Part shown: in pieces, positions 21,844 to 33,858 of the stretch
Numbering within the stretch: position 1 is the first letter of the stretch
Layout of the letters: every line of letters begins with the position of its first letter
Notes under the pieces: model-generated
Databases searched by the model: none
Seen by the model: only the letters and a program-made list of their open reading frames with translations
Told to the model about the DNA's origin: nothing
Program-made: the position numbers and the translations under genes
Assembly (NCBI GenBank): GCA_910591455.2
Contig: OU342820.1
Location: forward strand, 18,686,845 to 18,750,844
Source of the DNA: Pholis gunnellus
Lineage: Eukaryota > Chordata > Actinopteri > Perciformes > Pholidae
Direction of reading: 5' to 3'
DNA: 64,000 nucleotides

Positions 21844-22462
21844 GGCTACATCCACACGACTACGTGGACTTTCCTTTCTTATATATGCTTATTTTGTTCT
21901 GCACAACTATTGTGACGTTCACAAAGAAACTGTAAACGAACAAAAGCATAAATGCTCTCTAGTGCGACAATGACTTCAGCCACCAGCAGAGCCACGAGTG
22001 TGAGAACAGACGACGAAACCCAGGAAACGAGAGAAGAGACGTGTCTTTACAGAATGTCTTCAACAATACTTTAGTTAACTTTGATTTGTCAGTAAATTTG
22101 ATGTGTGTGTGTGTGTGTGTGTGTGACAGAGATGGAGCAAGACCTGCAGCGTCGTAATTAACTTTGAAAATAAAACTTTTATTTTCCTCGAAAACTGTGA
22201 GTATATAGTGGGAGAATATAGAGGTAGATCTTTATTATCAAGCCCGGCCTTTTACTATTAAAGAGTACAATAATGTATTTTCTGTAAGCAGCCAGTCTAC
22301 TTCCTGTTTACACCGGCACCCGCACACCCAGTGGTCGTGAATAGTCACGTGATCTTCGTTTTCAGGCGTGTTAGTGTGGACGGACATCATTAAATCGATA
22401 CTGAAGCGCCCGCGTGGACGTAGATGGTTTTCATTTGAAAACGTATTAGTGTGGACGTAGCC
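21844..22462. mobile_element. Inverted-repeat DNA element (MITE-like), about 619 bp
   Basis: The left end GGCTACATCCACACGACTACG (21844 on) pairs with the right end CGTATTAGTGTGGACGTAGCC (22442-22462), differing at a few positions. The subterminal TTTTCATTTGAAAACG resembles a known fish MITE family. There is no transposase. It carries an internal (TG)n at 22102-22125. The target-site duplication is not clear. Confidence 0.6.
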
Positions 22463-22548
22463 TTGGGGCTGAAGGCCCAGTTCATCTACACAAGTGTTTT
22501 CACTTATTTAGACCTCTTCTCAGGACTATGTGGGAGTGAACACATGTA

Positions 22549-22917
22549 CAGGACTGTCTCAGAAAATTAGAATATTGTGATAATCCCCATACGTGTGATT
22601 TAGTTTACTGAACCAAGCTGAGTGTTTTTCAAGGCTCAGGAAACCCTTGCAGGTGTTTCGAGTTAATTAGACGATTCAAGTGATTAGTTGAATACCCTAC
22701 TAGTATACTTTTTCATGATATTCTAATATTTAGAGATAGGATATTTGAGTTTTCTTAAACTGTAAGCCATAATCAGCCATATTAAAAGAATAAAAGGCTT
22801 GCAATATTTCAGTTGATTTGTAATGAATCCAGAATGCATGACATTTTTGTTTTTTTAATTGCATTACACAAAATAAAGAACTTTATCACAATATTCTAAT
22901 TTTCTGAGACAGTCCTG
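22549..22917. mobile_element. Non-autonomous Tc1/mariner-like element with 35-bp perfect TIRs
   Basis: The left end starts CAGGACTGTCTCAGAAAATT and the right end is its exact reverse complement over about 35 bp (22883-22917). TA flanks both sides (22547-22548 and 22918-22919), the Tc1/mariner target site. Length is 369 bp with no ORF, so it is non-autonomous. Inside, ATTAGAATATTGTGATAA and GATATTCTAATATTTAGAGATAGGAT are arranged as partly inverted blocks. I recall very similar sequences in several vertebrates. Confidence 0.8.
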
Positions 22918-22925
22918 TATGTGAT

Positions 22926-24149
22926 GGACATCTCCTTTCTCCTGCTGTTAGTTTTATTGCATCTGTTTGAGTGGGGCAACATGGTTATGATTGTTTTTAG
23001 TGCAGTGAGTTCGGTGAACTGGCGTAACTCCGTCAAAGCTCACTCAACTCTAACCAGAGCAGAGTCTCATTACACAGTCTCATTACAGTGCTTGTGAGGA
23101 GCAGGGCCACTCAGGTGTAATCCCCCATCTGTCCTACCTTTGTGTCTTGGTCAGACATCGTTTCCATTTCTTATTGCCGGCTTGCTCTCTTGGTTTTCTA
23201 TGAAGTTGTTTTGATTATGTTTATGCATCAGATGTCAGACAAACTGATAATTAACACTGTGTGAAGGAAATGAGGGCCATGTGTAACAACAGCAAAACAA
23301 TATCTAAACTTCTGTTTCCAAACTCTCACATAACTCGTGCAGTGTTATTCCAAGTCTCATTTACCCGCTCGTCTGCTGCTTCCCAAAACATTTTCCATTC
23401 AACTTTTGATTCAAAACGCGTCCAGATGAGTCCAAAGTGTTTTTTTTATACCGAGCAGACGACTGGATCGATTACTTTGACTATGCTGCACACGCTGTGT
23501 GAGAGTTTGATGGAGTTTTGCTGTTGTTAAATGTGGCCTCCATTTACTTCAATTCATCAAGACTTTTTTCAGTTGTTGGAGTCTTTGTTTACTTTGGAGG
23601 GATGCGAGAAAAACAAAGTTTTCTTCAAGTATTCAAGGTAACATGTGATGTCGATACAGAAATTGTACATTTCAGTGTTAAGTGTTCCTTTAATTAAGAT
23701 CCATTTACATCTTACAATTAGTGAGTGCGCTTTTCTTTACTTTGTCAATTTGTGTCGGTCAAAACATTTGCAGAGCTGTTGCTCTATTAGATCCGTGGTG
23801 ATCTTCCACCTTCATCGCACATATTCTGTTGTATTCTGGGGGAAAAGCTTCCCCTGAATTAATGTGCAGAAACTACTAGTTACTTTACCAACAGCACCAC
23901 TGGCTGAAAAGTTGTCCCGATGCCTCTGTGAAGAATACGTTGCATTATTGCTGATCGTAAATGTCTTCTATCACTTGAGTGCGTGCGTGCGTGTGTGTGT
24001 GTGTGTGTTGCATTATTTCATTGCTCGCCATTTTGCTGAAAATAGTCCCATTAAAAGGCAATTCTGCTGCCTCAGTGTGTGATTCTCCAGCTTGGATAAT
24101 GAAGCCGCAGGAGACACACATTCAGAGCAAAGTTGAATCATTTCACACT

Positions 24150-24150
<1 letters not shown>
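22926..24150. other. Non-coding interval
   Basis: No supported exon. A small (GT)n lies near 23990-24008. Confidence 0.5.

Positions 24151-24151
<1 letters not shown>

Positions 24152-24181
<30 letters not shown>
24152..24181. repeat. (CA)n microsatellite
   Basis: 30-bp tract. Confidence 0.95.
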
Positions 24182-24184
<3 letters not shown>

Positions 24185-24218
24185 GAGACACACAGTCTGC
24201 GATTGGAGTTAAATCACT

Positions 24219-24231
24219 TGACCTCTGACCT
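24219..24231 (-). promoter_or_regulatory. DR1 nuclear-receptor-like motif
   Basis: TGACCT-C-TGACCT is two AGGTCA half-sites in direct repeat with one base between, the arrangement bound by RXR/PPAR, HNF4 or COUP-TF in vertebrates. Function is not shown. Confidence 0.3.
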
Positions 24232-24479
24232 CTCCCTGGACCAATGAGAACATCCTCGACACCTGGGTGCAGCCCCGACGACAGCCTATAAATAGCAGGC
24301 AATTTGGAACAAAAGAGGAAGGGGCATCTCAAAGATTAATGACTCCTCTCTACATGCATTTTACTACTTTTTGTTCTATCAGTCTTATCTCCTCTCTTTC
24401 CTCCCACTCGCTCCACTATCTCGCTTGCTCTTTTTTGTGTTCTCCCAGCACTCTCCAACTGCCTCCTTCTTCTATTGTC

Positions 24480-24481
<2 letters not shown>

Positions 24482-24513
<32 letters not shown>
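24482..24513. repeat. (TG)n microsatellite
   Basis: 32-bp tract. Confidence 0.95.
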
Positions 24514-24514
<1 letters not shown>

Positions 24515-27232
24515 TGGTGTCATGGTAAATGCAGTAACAGTGATAGGCAAATACTTAATCTCTATATGGTGTAATCTCTGCCTCTATTTTCCTATAAGGT
24601 TGCATTCGTGATGTTGCTGATTGCAAGAACAAATAAGATGTTCATCTTTTACCACTTTCTGCAACACATTCCCCCGCTAGATTTTTGTTTTTTCTAAAAT
24701 GTAATATGCTCAGGTTGCTGAGCATGTCGCCTGTTTTTTTTGTGTTTTTTTTTCACTGACACATTCACACCTGGGAGCTGCACCTCACTGTTAATAACAA
24801 GCAGCTCAGCTGGAGCAGTTCAGAGCTAAGTGCTTCACTCAAAGGCACCGACATGTAAACAACATGGGGGGCGGGCGGGGAGGGGAGAGGATGCCCACCG
24901 CGCACACACACACACACTAAATTCATACTTCCTCCAGCAATTTTTGTTAGTTTGCAGAGCCATTATTCTCTGTTACACTCAGGGCTCACATTATGAAAAT
25001 AATACATGAAAACAAGCCTAGACCCTCAACTGAGGGCAAAGAAAAAGCTCCTTTGAGTATTACTTTATCTAGAAACTAATGGGGACGTTTTGAGCAGCCA
25101 GTAGCTGTTTTTATTGAACTTGCAACGCTGCATTAAAAATCGCTACCTGATTAATGTCACCAATTATTTCTACACTGGATGAGCGATGCTCTTCTCACAG
25201 TGTGCCAATCATTTCATACAAATACAGAGTTCACCTGAGAATATGCGGCTCATTTTCACTTTTGTTTCATAATGAAGGGAAATCGATTCTTTTTTGCCGT
25301 GACACCACGTTCACTGTCTGAGAGAATTCGCAAAGGTACAAAACTTTTAACTCAACAATAAAGTATGAAAACCAACATAAAGAGACACAAATGGAAGTAG
25401 AGAGCGTAAGAAGTGCAGCTGTGGCATGCAGATGTCATCCACTGTGAAAATTGTCCAAAATGTAGAGGAAATGGTGATCAGCCGGGCTGTCGTGCATTAT
25501 ATTTCGTTGACCACACTGCTATTTTTCCTCATCAGACCATATGGACAACTGGTTATGCGGTAATTACTGTAGGTTTCAGTGCATTGCTCGTTTTTTAATA
25601 ATGTCAGGTGGCTAGTTGCATTCACTTGTGGTCCTGGTCTAACTAGTCCCTGATTAGACAGCCACGATGAAAATATCTCTCCAGAATAAAATCCCAGCAG
25701 CACTGTGGCCTCGCGGACCTGATTTGTGGACCGATGATTCAGACAAACTAAAGGTGCTATCCATGAGGAGCCCTGGCTGCTCTCCAGCTGCTCAGGTCTT
25801 TGCAAATCACAGAACTCTGACCCTGCAAGCCCAGGCAGTGTGAAAGGTTAAAAGAAATGCTATAAAAGTTCTGAAAGCTAGCACAACATATGTGAATGGG
25901 CGCCGAGCCAAGGCATGAAAAATCAAAGCATCAGTTCACCCAAAGCAAAACGAAACTCACTTGCGTCTATGTAGTAGCTAGCCGTGCAGATAGTTTGGGT
26001 TAAATGGGTGAGGGTTTCCAGAAATCATTTTGTAAACGTCTTCTAACACCACCATCTTAATTTGTGGAGGACGAAAGATAAAAATGTGGTCACAAAACCC
26101 ATAAACACAAGTAAGCTTTTGAACAAACAACCAAGGCTTTTTGTTTTTCTGGTGCTGACAGTCTCTGGATGGAGGGACGGTGGAAGGGATTTCAGAGACA
26201 GTGGTGTTCTGTCACCTTTAGTTAGTGTGACAGGGACCTTTAATAATGTGTAGCTGTGCTTTTGTAACTGTGTGTGATCCACATGGTGGCATATAAATGC
26301 GGATGTGTCCGTGCACATGTACACACTCCAATCAGTGTATTTGTGTGCACGCATGCACAGGTGCGTGGTGGGTGTGTGTGTGTGTGTGTGCATGTGGCTC
26401 CCCGCGCCTGCCCTCTGGCCATGGCTTCATTAAACATTTCATTAACGTCAAACATCATTTGCACCGTCAGATTAAACTAGCCCACACACACGTACTCACT
26501 CAGACAGAGACCCACCCACATGCACAAACAACGTCAGGGGAAAACCGAGGTGACACGTTCACAATGGGATGACAAAATTACAGCTAGGCCCTGTAAATTA
26601 CAGTATCACACACATCCGTACAGACACAAACCCATATGAAGCGGGTGATGCCGGTGATGTGGATGCACAGAGACACGTGCCAAACACAATCTGTGTCACG
26701 AGTAGGGAAGAGACGAGTTTTCCATTTGGTGTCTGCATGTACAGTATGAATATTTCCGGAAATGTGTGTATTACTTTCTGTGTGTAATGTGCATGACTCA
26801 CTTCTTCTGTGTGAATTAGAGAGCGAGAGAGAGGAAAGAAGGAAAAGGAACAGTGGCGGATTGTCGGGGCAGAGGTTAAGTACACTCCAAGATAGCATCT
26901 TAAACATTAGCAGTGATTCATATCCCAACAGAGTAAATGAAAGGGACAAATATACCAGGCAACAGAGACAGACAGAGTTTTAATAAAAAGAAACAAGCAG
27001 TGGGAAAGAGCTAAAATCCACTGAATATTAGCTGCCTAGCACCAGATGGCAGACTGACAGACTGGTGAATAGTGGTGCATTTTAAAGCTAAAGGGATAGA
27101 TAGCACATTGGCAAGCTGGCAAAAACAGAGTTAAAAGACACAAATAAACATGATAATACTACAGACGAAAATCAGCTGTCTAGTTAACTGTGGCAACCTT
27201 GCGTTACCCTGAAGTGGCCGAAAAATGTGTTA
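24514..27232. other. Non-coding interval
   Basis: No supported exon. Several short CA/TG runs (24903-24916, 26368-26390). The sequence around 27020-27120 resembles common fish repeats but is too diverged to name. Confidence 0.45.
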
Positions 27233-27239
27233 TCACAGG

Positions 27240-28560
27240 TTTAAATGATAACTGAACACCGGGCTAAAAAAGTGAGTGTACCATTGCACTTCCTGGTCGA
27301 CTGACTGACCTGTACGAGAGTAGTATGGCTTCAATAAATTCACGTGACAGAGCTGTGTAGTTGACCTGCGATGAAGAACACACATTGGGGGCCAGACTTC
27401 CTCACCAAATGACACCTGTAGGTGCCTCTTCAGGCCCCTGCTGTGTCGACCCCTTGATTGACCAAATGCCAACCTGTATGTCCTTCCTGCGGGTGTGAAT
27501 GTGAATGCCCCCTTCCTGCCCTTTATCATAGTTCCCCCTCACCTCTGTCTTCTAGTATTTACACACAGTCTAACCACTGCTCTGGCTCCCTATATAACAT
27601 GCTCCACAGCGACTTCTGAACTGGACTTGAATGGTTTCTTCAACACCTGCCGTTGGGATTAGCGATCACATTAGATCTGACAACCTTCTTCACCACTGAC
27701 TATGGACCCGAAAATGTTGCCTGAAATGGAGAAGTAACAATGGGCAACAGAGCGAGCACCTGATCTCCAGGTAGAAAAACCACAAGCTCAAACTGGCGAT
27801 CATACAGTTTTTTCATCTTGCCCTGTGCAGACTCCAACTTACTATTGGCCACTTCCTGGGCTTTATAAAGCCTGTACCTGAAGCCGTTAACATACTCAAT
27901 CAGATTATGTGGTGATTGTGTTTCTTTCCAGTTATCCTACAAAAGTGCCAAGGTGGCCTCGCACAGTATGGCCAAAGACAAGGTCATTGGGTCTAAACCC
28001 GAACAACCTCTCCTGAACAACCTCCCTAGCAGCGAACAACAGCCCCGGCAAACCCTCTTCCCGGTCTCTACTCATTTGAACACAGTAGGCACGCAACGTG
28101 GACTTGAGCGTTTGATGAAAACGCACGGCATGGCCCTGCGCATGGTAAGCAGATGCCTGATTGTGTTTTAACATGCAGTTGCTTCAGAACCGGTGCAAAC
28201 AGATGGGAGGAAAAGTTGGATCCCTGATCAGACTGAATGATCCTGGAATCTGGGACAGAGCATGCACCGCAGACCTGGCTGCGGTCGTGTGTAATGAATA
28301 TGCAGCTGGGTACCTTGTGCTCTGACACATCACGGTTAATTGGCAACCAGCACCTGATCTAGACGGAGGAGACGGCTGTGGGCCCACGCAGTCAATAACA
28401 GGATGCTGACTTATAGCTTGTATTGGGCACAGCGGAGCAGGCTTTTGGCTCTGATTAGCCTTGCTGGTTAGCTGACATGCATGGCATGTAAGCGGCAACA
28501 TCTCTTTTCAGTCAAGGCCAAAAGAAATACCTCAGGATTCGACGCCCAAATGGTCAGACT
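27240..28560 (-). pseudogene. Decayed Ty3/gypsy retrotransposon pol (integrase) remnant
   Basis: Read on the minus strand from right to left: the zinc-finger end CHACQLTSK with PAPLCPI; the core start VIDCVGP; SGAG..LTVMCQSTRYPAAYSL; then in another frame IQSDQGSNFSSHLFAPVLK; then QASAYHAQ...RFHQTLKSTLRAYC, EEGLPGLLFAAREVVQE and PNDLVFGHTVRG; then PGDQVLALLPIVTSPFQATF with an internal stop; and last TTQLCHVNLLKPYYSR. These are ordered integrase landmarks of vertebrate Ty3/gypsy elements. At least two frameshifts and a stop break it, and the glutamate of the D,D,E triad, expected just before RFHQTLK, reads as valine. About 250 bp of extra sequence separates the last two landmarks. Reverse transcriptase is not visible, so the copy is dead. 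Confidence 0.82.
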
Positions 28561-30568
28561 CATCTCGAGAAACCTGCAACACCCCCCCTACGAAACCTAG
28601 CAGGCACAACAAGCTGGTAAATAGGTTCCCCAAATAAATCCTCCCCACGAGGCCCCCGCTTTCTCAATAGCACATCATGAAATAACACTGAGCGTGATTT
28701 TTCACCTCACCAGAGGGACGAGCCATCTCCTGCAGAACGTTCAGGGCTCGGTCACCAAATCACCGTGAGAAACCGACCGAGGAACATCATGCTGCTGTGG
28801 AACTTTTCAGTGGAATTTGTTTCATCCAACTGTGCACGTTTCATTGCACACGCTGTAAACACACAAGGAAACTCCATTTCATTTTTATCAGGCTCACAGC
28901 GAACCAGATGTGCTGGAGCAATGATAGCTGGAGGCACAATATCGGCTCACACCCGACTCCCTGCTCTATCGTTACCGAGATCAAAGAACATCATTTCATG
29001 CTGAGGTACACGCAGATCATTTAACCCCATACCAAGCACAGGTATGAGAGCCCATGTATGTCTCCTCTAACAATGGTTAATGCTGTGAATGAGTAAACGA
29101 ATGAGTCAAAAGCACCAGTGTCACGCAATATTTTTACGTGCACTCTATCATCACTACCTAGGAGAAACAAAACCCTCAGAGATTACAGGAAAGTAAGACT
29201 TCAGCTCCGGGCTAGACACCTGTGGTTTCAACTCACAACCTACCACCTCAGACAGCTGCTCAGAAACAGGCGCAACAAATATAGCCGACTTGGGGTTAAC
29301 AGCTCCGGTGCGCTTAGACCAGACGTTAAAAGGTGGAGGTGAGTCCTCAGAGCCAAGCACTTACATTTCTATCAAATTCACTTTCAAATTGGCCTTCACT
29401 GTGTCTTTGGCTCTCTTATCCCCCACATCAATGTCATAAAATGCAGCTATTCCCACCAGCTGATCCTTTGTGCACTGATCTAAAAACCCCGCTTTTGCTT
29501 TTACAATTTCATCCATAACTACAAAAATACTTTAACCACACAGGAGAACAAAAGAATGCAATGTGCTAAACTCACCAGTACACATCAGAGAAAACTACAT
29601 GACTTCCCCCACTAATGAGGCGTAGCAGTGGGTACTTGTGCACTGTAGCCCACTGGCCTGAAGGAGGTGACCGAAAAACCGGCAACCATCTAGAAACCAC
29701 GGATGTGCTCCCGAGTGAATTTAGGGGAAAATTAAGCTCTAACCGCTGTACCCCAACACTATTAGCCCCCCCAACGAAAGGGTAGACGCCGCTTGAACCT
29801 AAAAGGGAACCACTCCTACAGGTAATGCACCCACAGGTGGATCAACACTTACCTTCTCTTGCTTCAGCGAATTATGCCAACGTTGCAGAATATAACATGT
29901 CTCTCCCATCATGAACACCAAGAAAAACATGCTGCAAATGTGCCCAAACTCAAGGCCTCAACGGAGCCTCAACGGAGCATCTTCCAGAGCGCATCAACCA
30001 TGTAAGGCTTCCTACATCACAGTAACCAGAGGGAATCCTTCACTGAGTGACATCTACTACGCAGGTGAGCCCAGTCTCCTGATTACCGGTTTCCCCCCCA
30101 CACAGCCACTTAATATGGGATAACACGTGCCCTCCTGCAAACAAAGCGCTCAGCCAAACCCGATATACTCAAAATGACAAATAAAGAAGATTCATTTACT
30201 CAGGGAAAAAAGGAAACAAACCCACCAAAATTCCTGGTAACTTGTTTGAACCTCAGCTCCAGCCGGCCAAGGACCTACAAACAACACACAAGCAACATAC
30301 ACACAGTACCGGGGCAGCAGGACCAAGGAAACGGGCCTCTGAGGCCGTCACAGCAGAGACACAGAGAAGGAAAGGCCAGTTTAACTTGGGAATCACAATC
30401 ATGTGTCTTGGTGACATGGATGCGGAGACCCCGCATTGTCTCAAGTAACAGTTACGCCGCTCTGGCTTACACGATGCAGAGACAGCAGTTTAAGCAGGAA
30501 ATAGTCAAAACCAGTCAGATATCTTACGTGCACTCAATAATAAAAGCATTTTATCACGGTGTAGAGTA
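28561..30568. other. Probable further retroelement debris, unassigned
   Basis: Lies upstream of the integrase remnant in element order (minus strand). Short minus-strand frames at 28752-28937 and 29154-29360 could be decayed gag or protease sequence, but no protease DTG, zinc knuckle or RT motif (YxDD) is visible. No LTR pair was found by eye. Confidence 0.35.
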
Positions 30569-30610
30569 GAGTGATCTTCATTGTCCCTGAGGGGGAATTT
30601 GTCTTGGCGA
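30569..30610 (+). repeat. Fragment of a common fish interspersed repeat
   Basis: GATCTTCATTGTCCCTGAGG followed by GGGAATTTGTCTTGG resembles a segment I have seen repeatedly in fish non-LTR retroposon-like repeats. Family not determined. Confidence 0.35.
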
Positions 30611-30889
30611 GTTGCTATAGTCCATTGCGTAACATAAAAAGAACATTCCCGAAAGAACATGACACCATCTTAACACGTAAGAGACATTTGACATTTGACA
30701 ACGCGGCAGCTTAAAAAAGAACCAGTGTGTACAGTGTATACAATGCAAAATTCTGGAATGGCTCAAAAATGCTAAACTTCACCCATAAATGATTCAAATC
30801 TACAAGAAAGACATTTAAATTGGCTCTGCTAAACCCAGACAGGATACGAAGTGCTGAAGTGGCAGGATCCCCTAATGAGGACGCTGGTG

Positions 30890-30893
<4 letters not shown>

Positions 30894-30920
<27 letters not shown>

Positions 30921-30930
30921 AGTGTGTGTG
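30894..30930. repeat. (GT)n microsatellite with one interruption
   Basis: Tract broken by a GAG. Confidence 0.93.
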
Positions 30931-31179
30931 AGAGAAAAGTCTTGCTATATTGCCAGAGCTTTCATCATTGAGACGGAGTGAAGCCGCACAGAGAACCAAA
31001 GACTTGAGAATCTAAAGTCTTAACACGCGTCATTTTTGCAGAGATCCTGTCTCCCTTTCAAAATTCTTAGAGAGCGGATACCTTGTAGCGATTAGAAACA
31101 AAATGTATACAGACGAGTACAAGATGTCTGCACGTCTACAAATATGGTTTATTTAGCTTTTTTTTAAATTTACTGCAGT

Positions 31180-31184
<5 letters not shown>

Positions 31185-31249
<65 letters not shown>
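31185..31249. repeat. (GA)n microsatellite, 65 bp
   Basis: Perfect GA tract, a purine mirror repeat that could form triplex DNA. Confidence 0.97.
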
Positions 31250-31251
<2 letters not shown>

Positions 31252-31322
31252 AGGTTGGGATGTTAGAAGAGGCTTATTAGAGAGCTTACACAAAATGCGC
31301 AAATGCTTTATTTTTTAACTAG

Positions 31323-31323
<1 letters not shown>

Positions 31324-31364
<41 letters not shown>
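31324..31364. repeat. (GCT)n trinucleotide repeat, about 13.7 units
   Basis: Perfect GCT/CTG triplets only 75 bp from the (GA)n tract. It gives a poly-alanine frame on the minus strand (79 codons, 31308-31547) with no other coding evidence. Confidence 0.97.
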
Positions 31365-33570
31365 ATACAAATGACAGGAACGTGGTGCTCGATGGAGCTC
31401 CGTCTCTACCTCGCTCCGTCTCTGCGTCAGGTGAATGAAGAGGTTAATTTTTTCCACTCCAGTAACACGCTCAACTGATGACAGACCACCTCCTGGGGAT
31501 TTTCTCGCCCCCGTGGCCATTTGTGCCCTCCAGGCTTTATTTAGCATTAGAGAAAAGTGCTGTGATTAAAGGGAAGTTGTGGTGGATTTGATTAAAGGTC
31601 ACGTGGAGAGGACCTGACTCAAGGGCTTATTTTTCCTTTCACCCCCCTTTTACTGATTAATTGGGATATTTCTTATCCGACTCCTGAGGCGACGGCGGAG
31701 TGCAGCGTCAGTTTTCTTTTTTTTCTTAAAGACCACAACCCACAGAAGTGGGCTTTCTGAACCGTTTAGTGTGGCTTGAATGCAATGTTGAGCCGGTGAA
31801 GGACAATCAATAGTGGAAAGGAGGTGGTGGGGGGTGATATCTGGGAGAGATCCAGATTCACTAAGTGAAGGGAAAGTTCTGAAAAGTACCGCAGTATAAT
31901 CATAGTGACCACACTTTTCACATTTCTTTTCAGAACACTAACATATGAACAGTCGGCTCAGTAGAAACAAAGCTGCAAGCAAACATTCACAGTTCACACA
32001 CCCACAACAATGTCTTATAGTGATTCCAATTATGAGCCACTTAAAGACACCGTTTAACAAACAATAAAATCCTAATTTACAGTAGTTTTGTATGAAAATC
32101 TTTCTCTATTCTCTTCCTGAAAGTGTTGCAATAGTTGATTATTCATCATGAACTCAAAGTTTACACATAAATGGATCTAACCTGTGATTTAGGTTGACTT
32201 GTCTCTAACTATGCAGGTTACGTTTTTTGCCTGATTTTGATATTTTAATATTGAGATCGCCATGAGTAAGACAATAAATAGATCAACATTGAGCGTGATT
32301 TAGAGTGAGTCTCGACAGCAGATGGAGCTTTGTTAGTTGAAGTAGTGTGCATGAACTTGGCACTGGATGGAAATCGTGAGGTGTGCAATCTTTCAATAAA
32401 AATGTCATTCCTACGTATACCGGGCTGTAGATCAACAATCTCTAAAGCTCTACTCCAGTATGAGTGCCAGTTGGAATGAAAGATCATTAGCAGTGAGTAG
32501 GTGCTTTTGTGAATCAACACCCACCTGATGGCTTATATCTTACATATTTGGCTAAATAGATACGATGAAGATGTTTAAAGACAATATTATAATCGTGGTT
32601 TTGAAAGTCTCGCTTTATCTTCTAGATATTTATTTGTTCCCTCTCTGTATGTATCTATGTTTCTAAGGATTGTGAAAATGGAGATAAAAGGTCAAGCACA
32701 GCAGAACCGACGCTCATCCTGACTCCGACTGAGTCAAACAGTCCGTTAGAGCCTCAGATATCAGACGGCTGAGCTCACATTTAGAGGGACGAATTTACGG
32801 CGGAGCGTGAATGAAATGACCTTCAACAGGCGTTAAAAAAAAAAAATCAGTGAGTCAATACTCGTCACGAAGACACAAAAATGATCTGGCTTTTGAAAAA
32901 TAGTTGAAATAGACAAATGTTAACTCTGTTGAGGTTTTGTATTATTGCTTGCATGACATTTCTTTGTCTGTTGTTTATGTGTATTGACTGTATGCATTTT
33001 ATTCATCAAGAATACCGACTGAGTCACAGGCAGAGACATGTTGTGACAACAAAACAACAAGAAGAAGCAGTGATTCCTGCTGACTGAGCACAGAATATAT
33101 GAATTTACATCCACACGTTGTCTAACTGACACTTAGATACAACTTCACATCGATTCATCAGGACCCGACCGTTGGTCCAAACAGCATTAGGCTAATGGGA
33201 CAGACTTGAACCCGCCTCATTGGATAAGAGGCCAAATTTAGACAAAAACAAACTTGTCTAGACTTCCAAGGATGTTAAATGAGTTTTTTTAGCAAAAGCC
33301 AACACACACTGGGCGAGTCATTGATGTCAGACGCTGCTTAATGTTCGAGCCCGCAGGTTCTCACAAGAAGACACTAACTAAATAAGCGATAATGCTAGAA
33401 ATTGAACATTAGAAACCAAATCACAGAACAATGCTGAACCCAAGACGACCAATTAGAAGAAAACACCAGAGAGGAAGAGAGAGAGCAGGAAATAAGAGAG
33501 TCAGATAGAAAGAAAGAGGGGCTAAATGTAAAATCTTTAATTGGTCTGAAGCAGAGAGATGTGTGGTTCC

Positions 33571-33571
<1 letters not shown>
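31365..33571. other. Non-coding interval
   Basis: No supported exon and no repeat I recognise. Confidence 0.5.

Positions 33572-33627
<56 letters not shown>
33572..33627. repeat. (GT)n microsatellite, 56 bp
   Basis: Perfect dinucleotide tract. Confidence 0.97.
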
Positions 33628-33628
<1 letters not shown>

Positions 33629-33794
33629 CAGCTAGCATGTGCAACAGTAAAGCAGAGTAATTAGGTCTCAGAGAGCCCCTCATTATAAAAACGCTCGTGC
33701 AGCTGTTGGTTTTTAAAGGCAGAAAGGGCCACGCATCAGTAATGTCACCAAACACTAGCTCTCGCTACGTATCAAGTTCAGATGCAGTGCAGTG

Positions 33795-33797
<3 letters not shown>

Positions 33798-33836
<39 letters not shown>

Positions 33837-33858
33837 GTGGGGGGGGGGGGGGGGGGGG
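33798..33858. repeat. (GT)n followed by a G-run
   Basis: GT tract 33798-33834 leads into about 20 consecutive G residues (33839-33858). The G-run could form a G-quadruplex. Confidence 0.95.

Noticed and set aside
31308..31547. Poly-alanine frame on the minus strand
   Set aside because: Produced by the GCT repeat; the upstream peptide is not recognisable.
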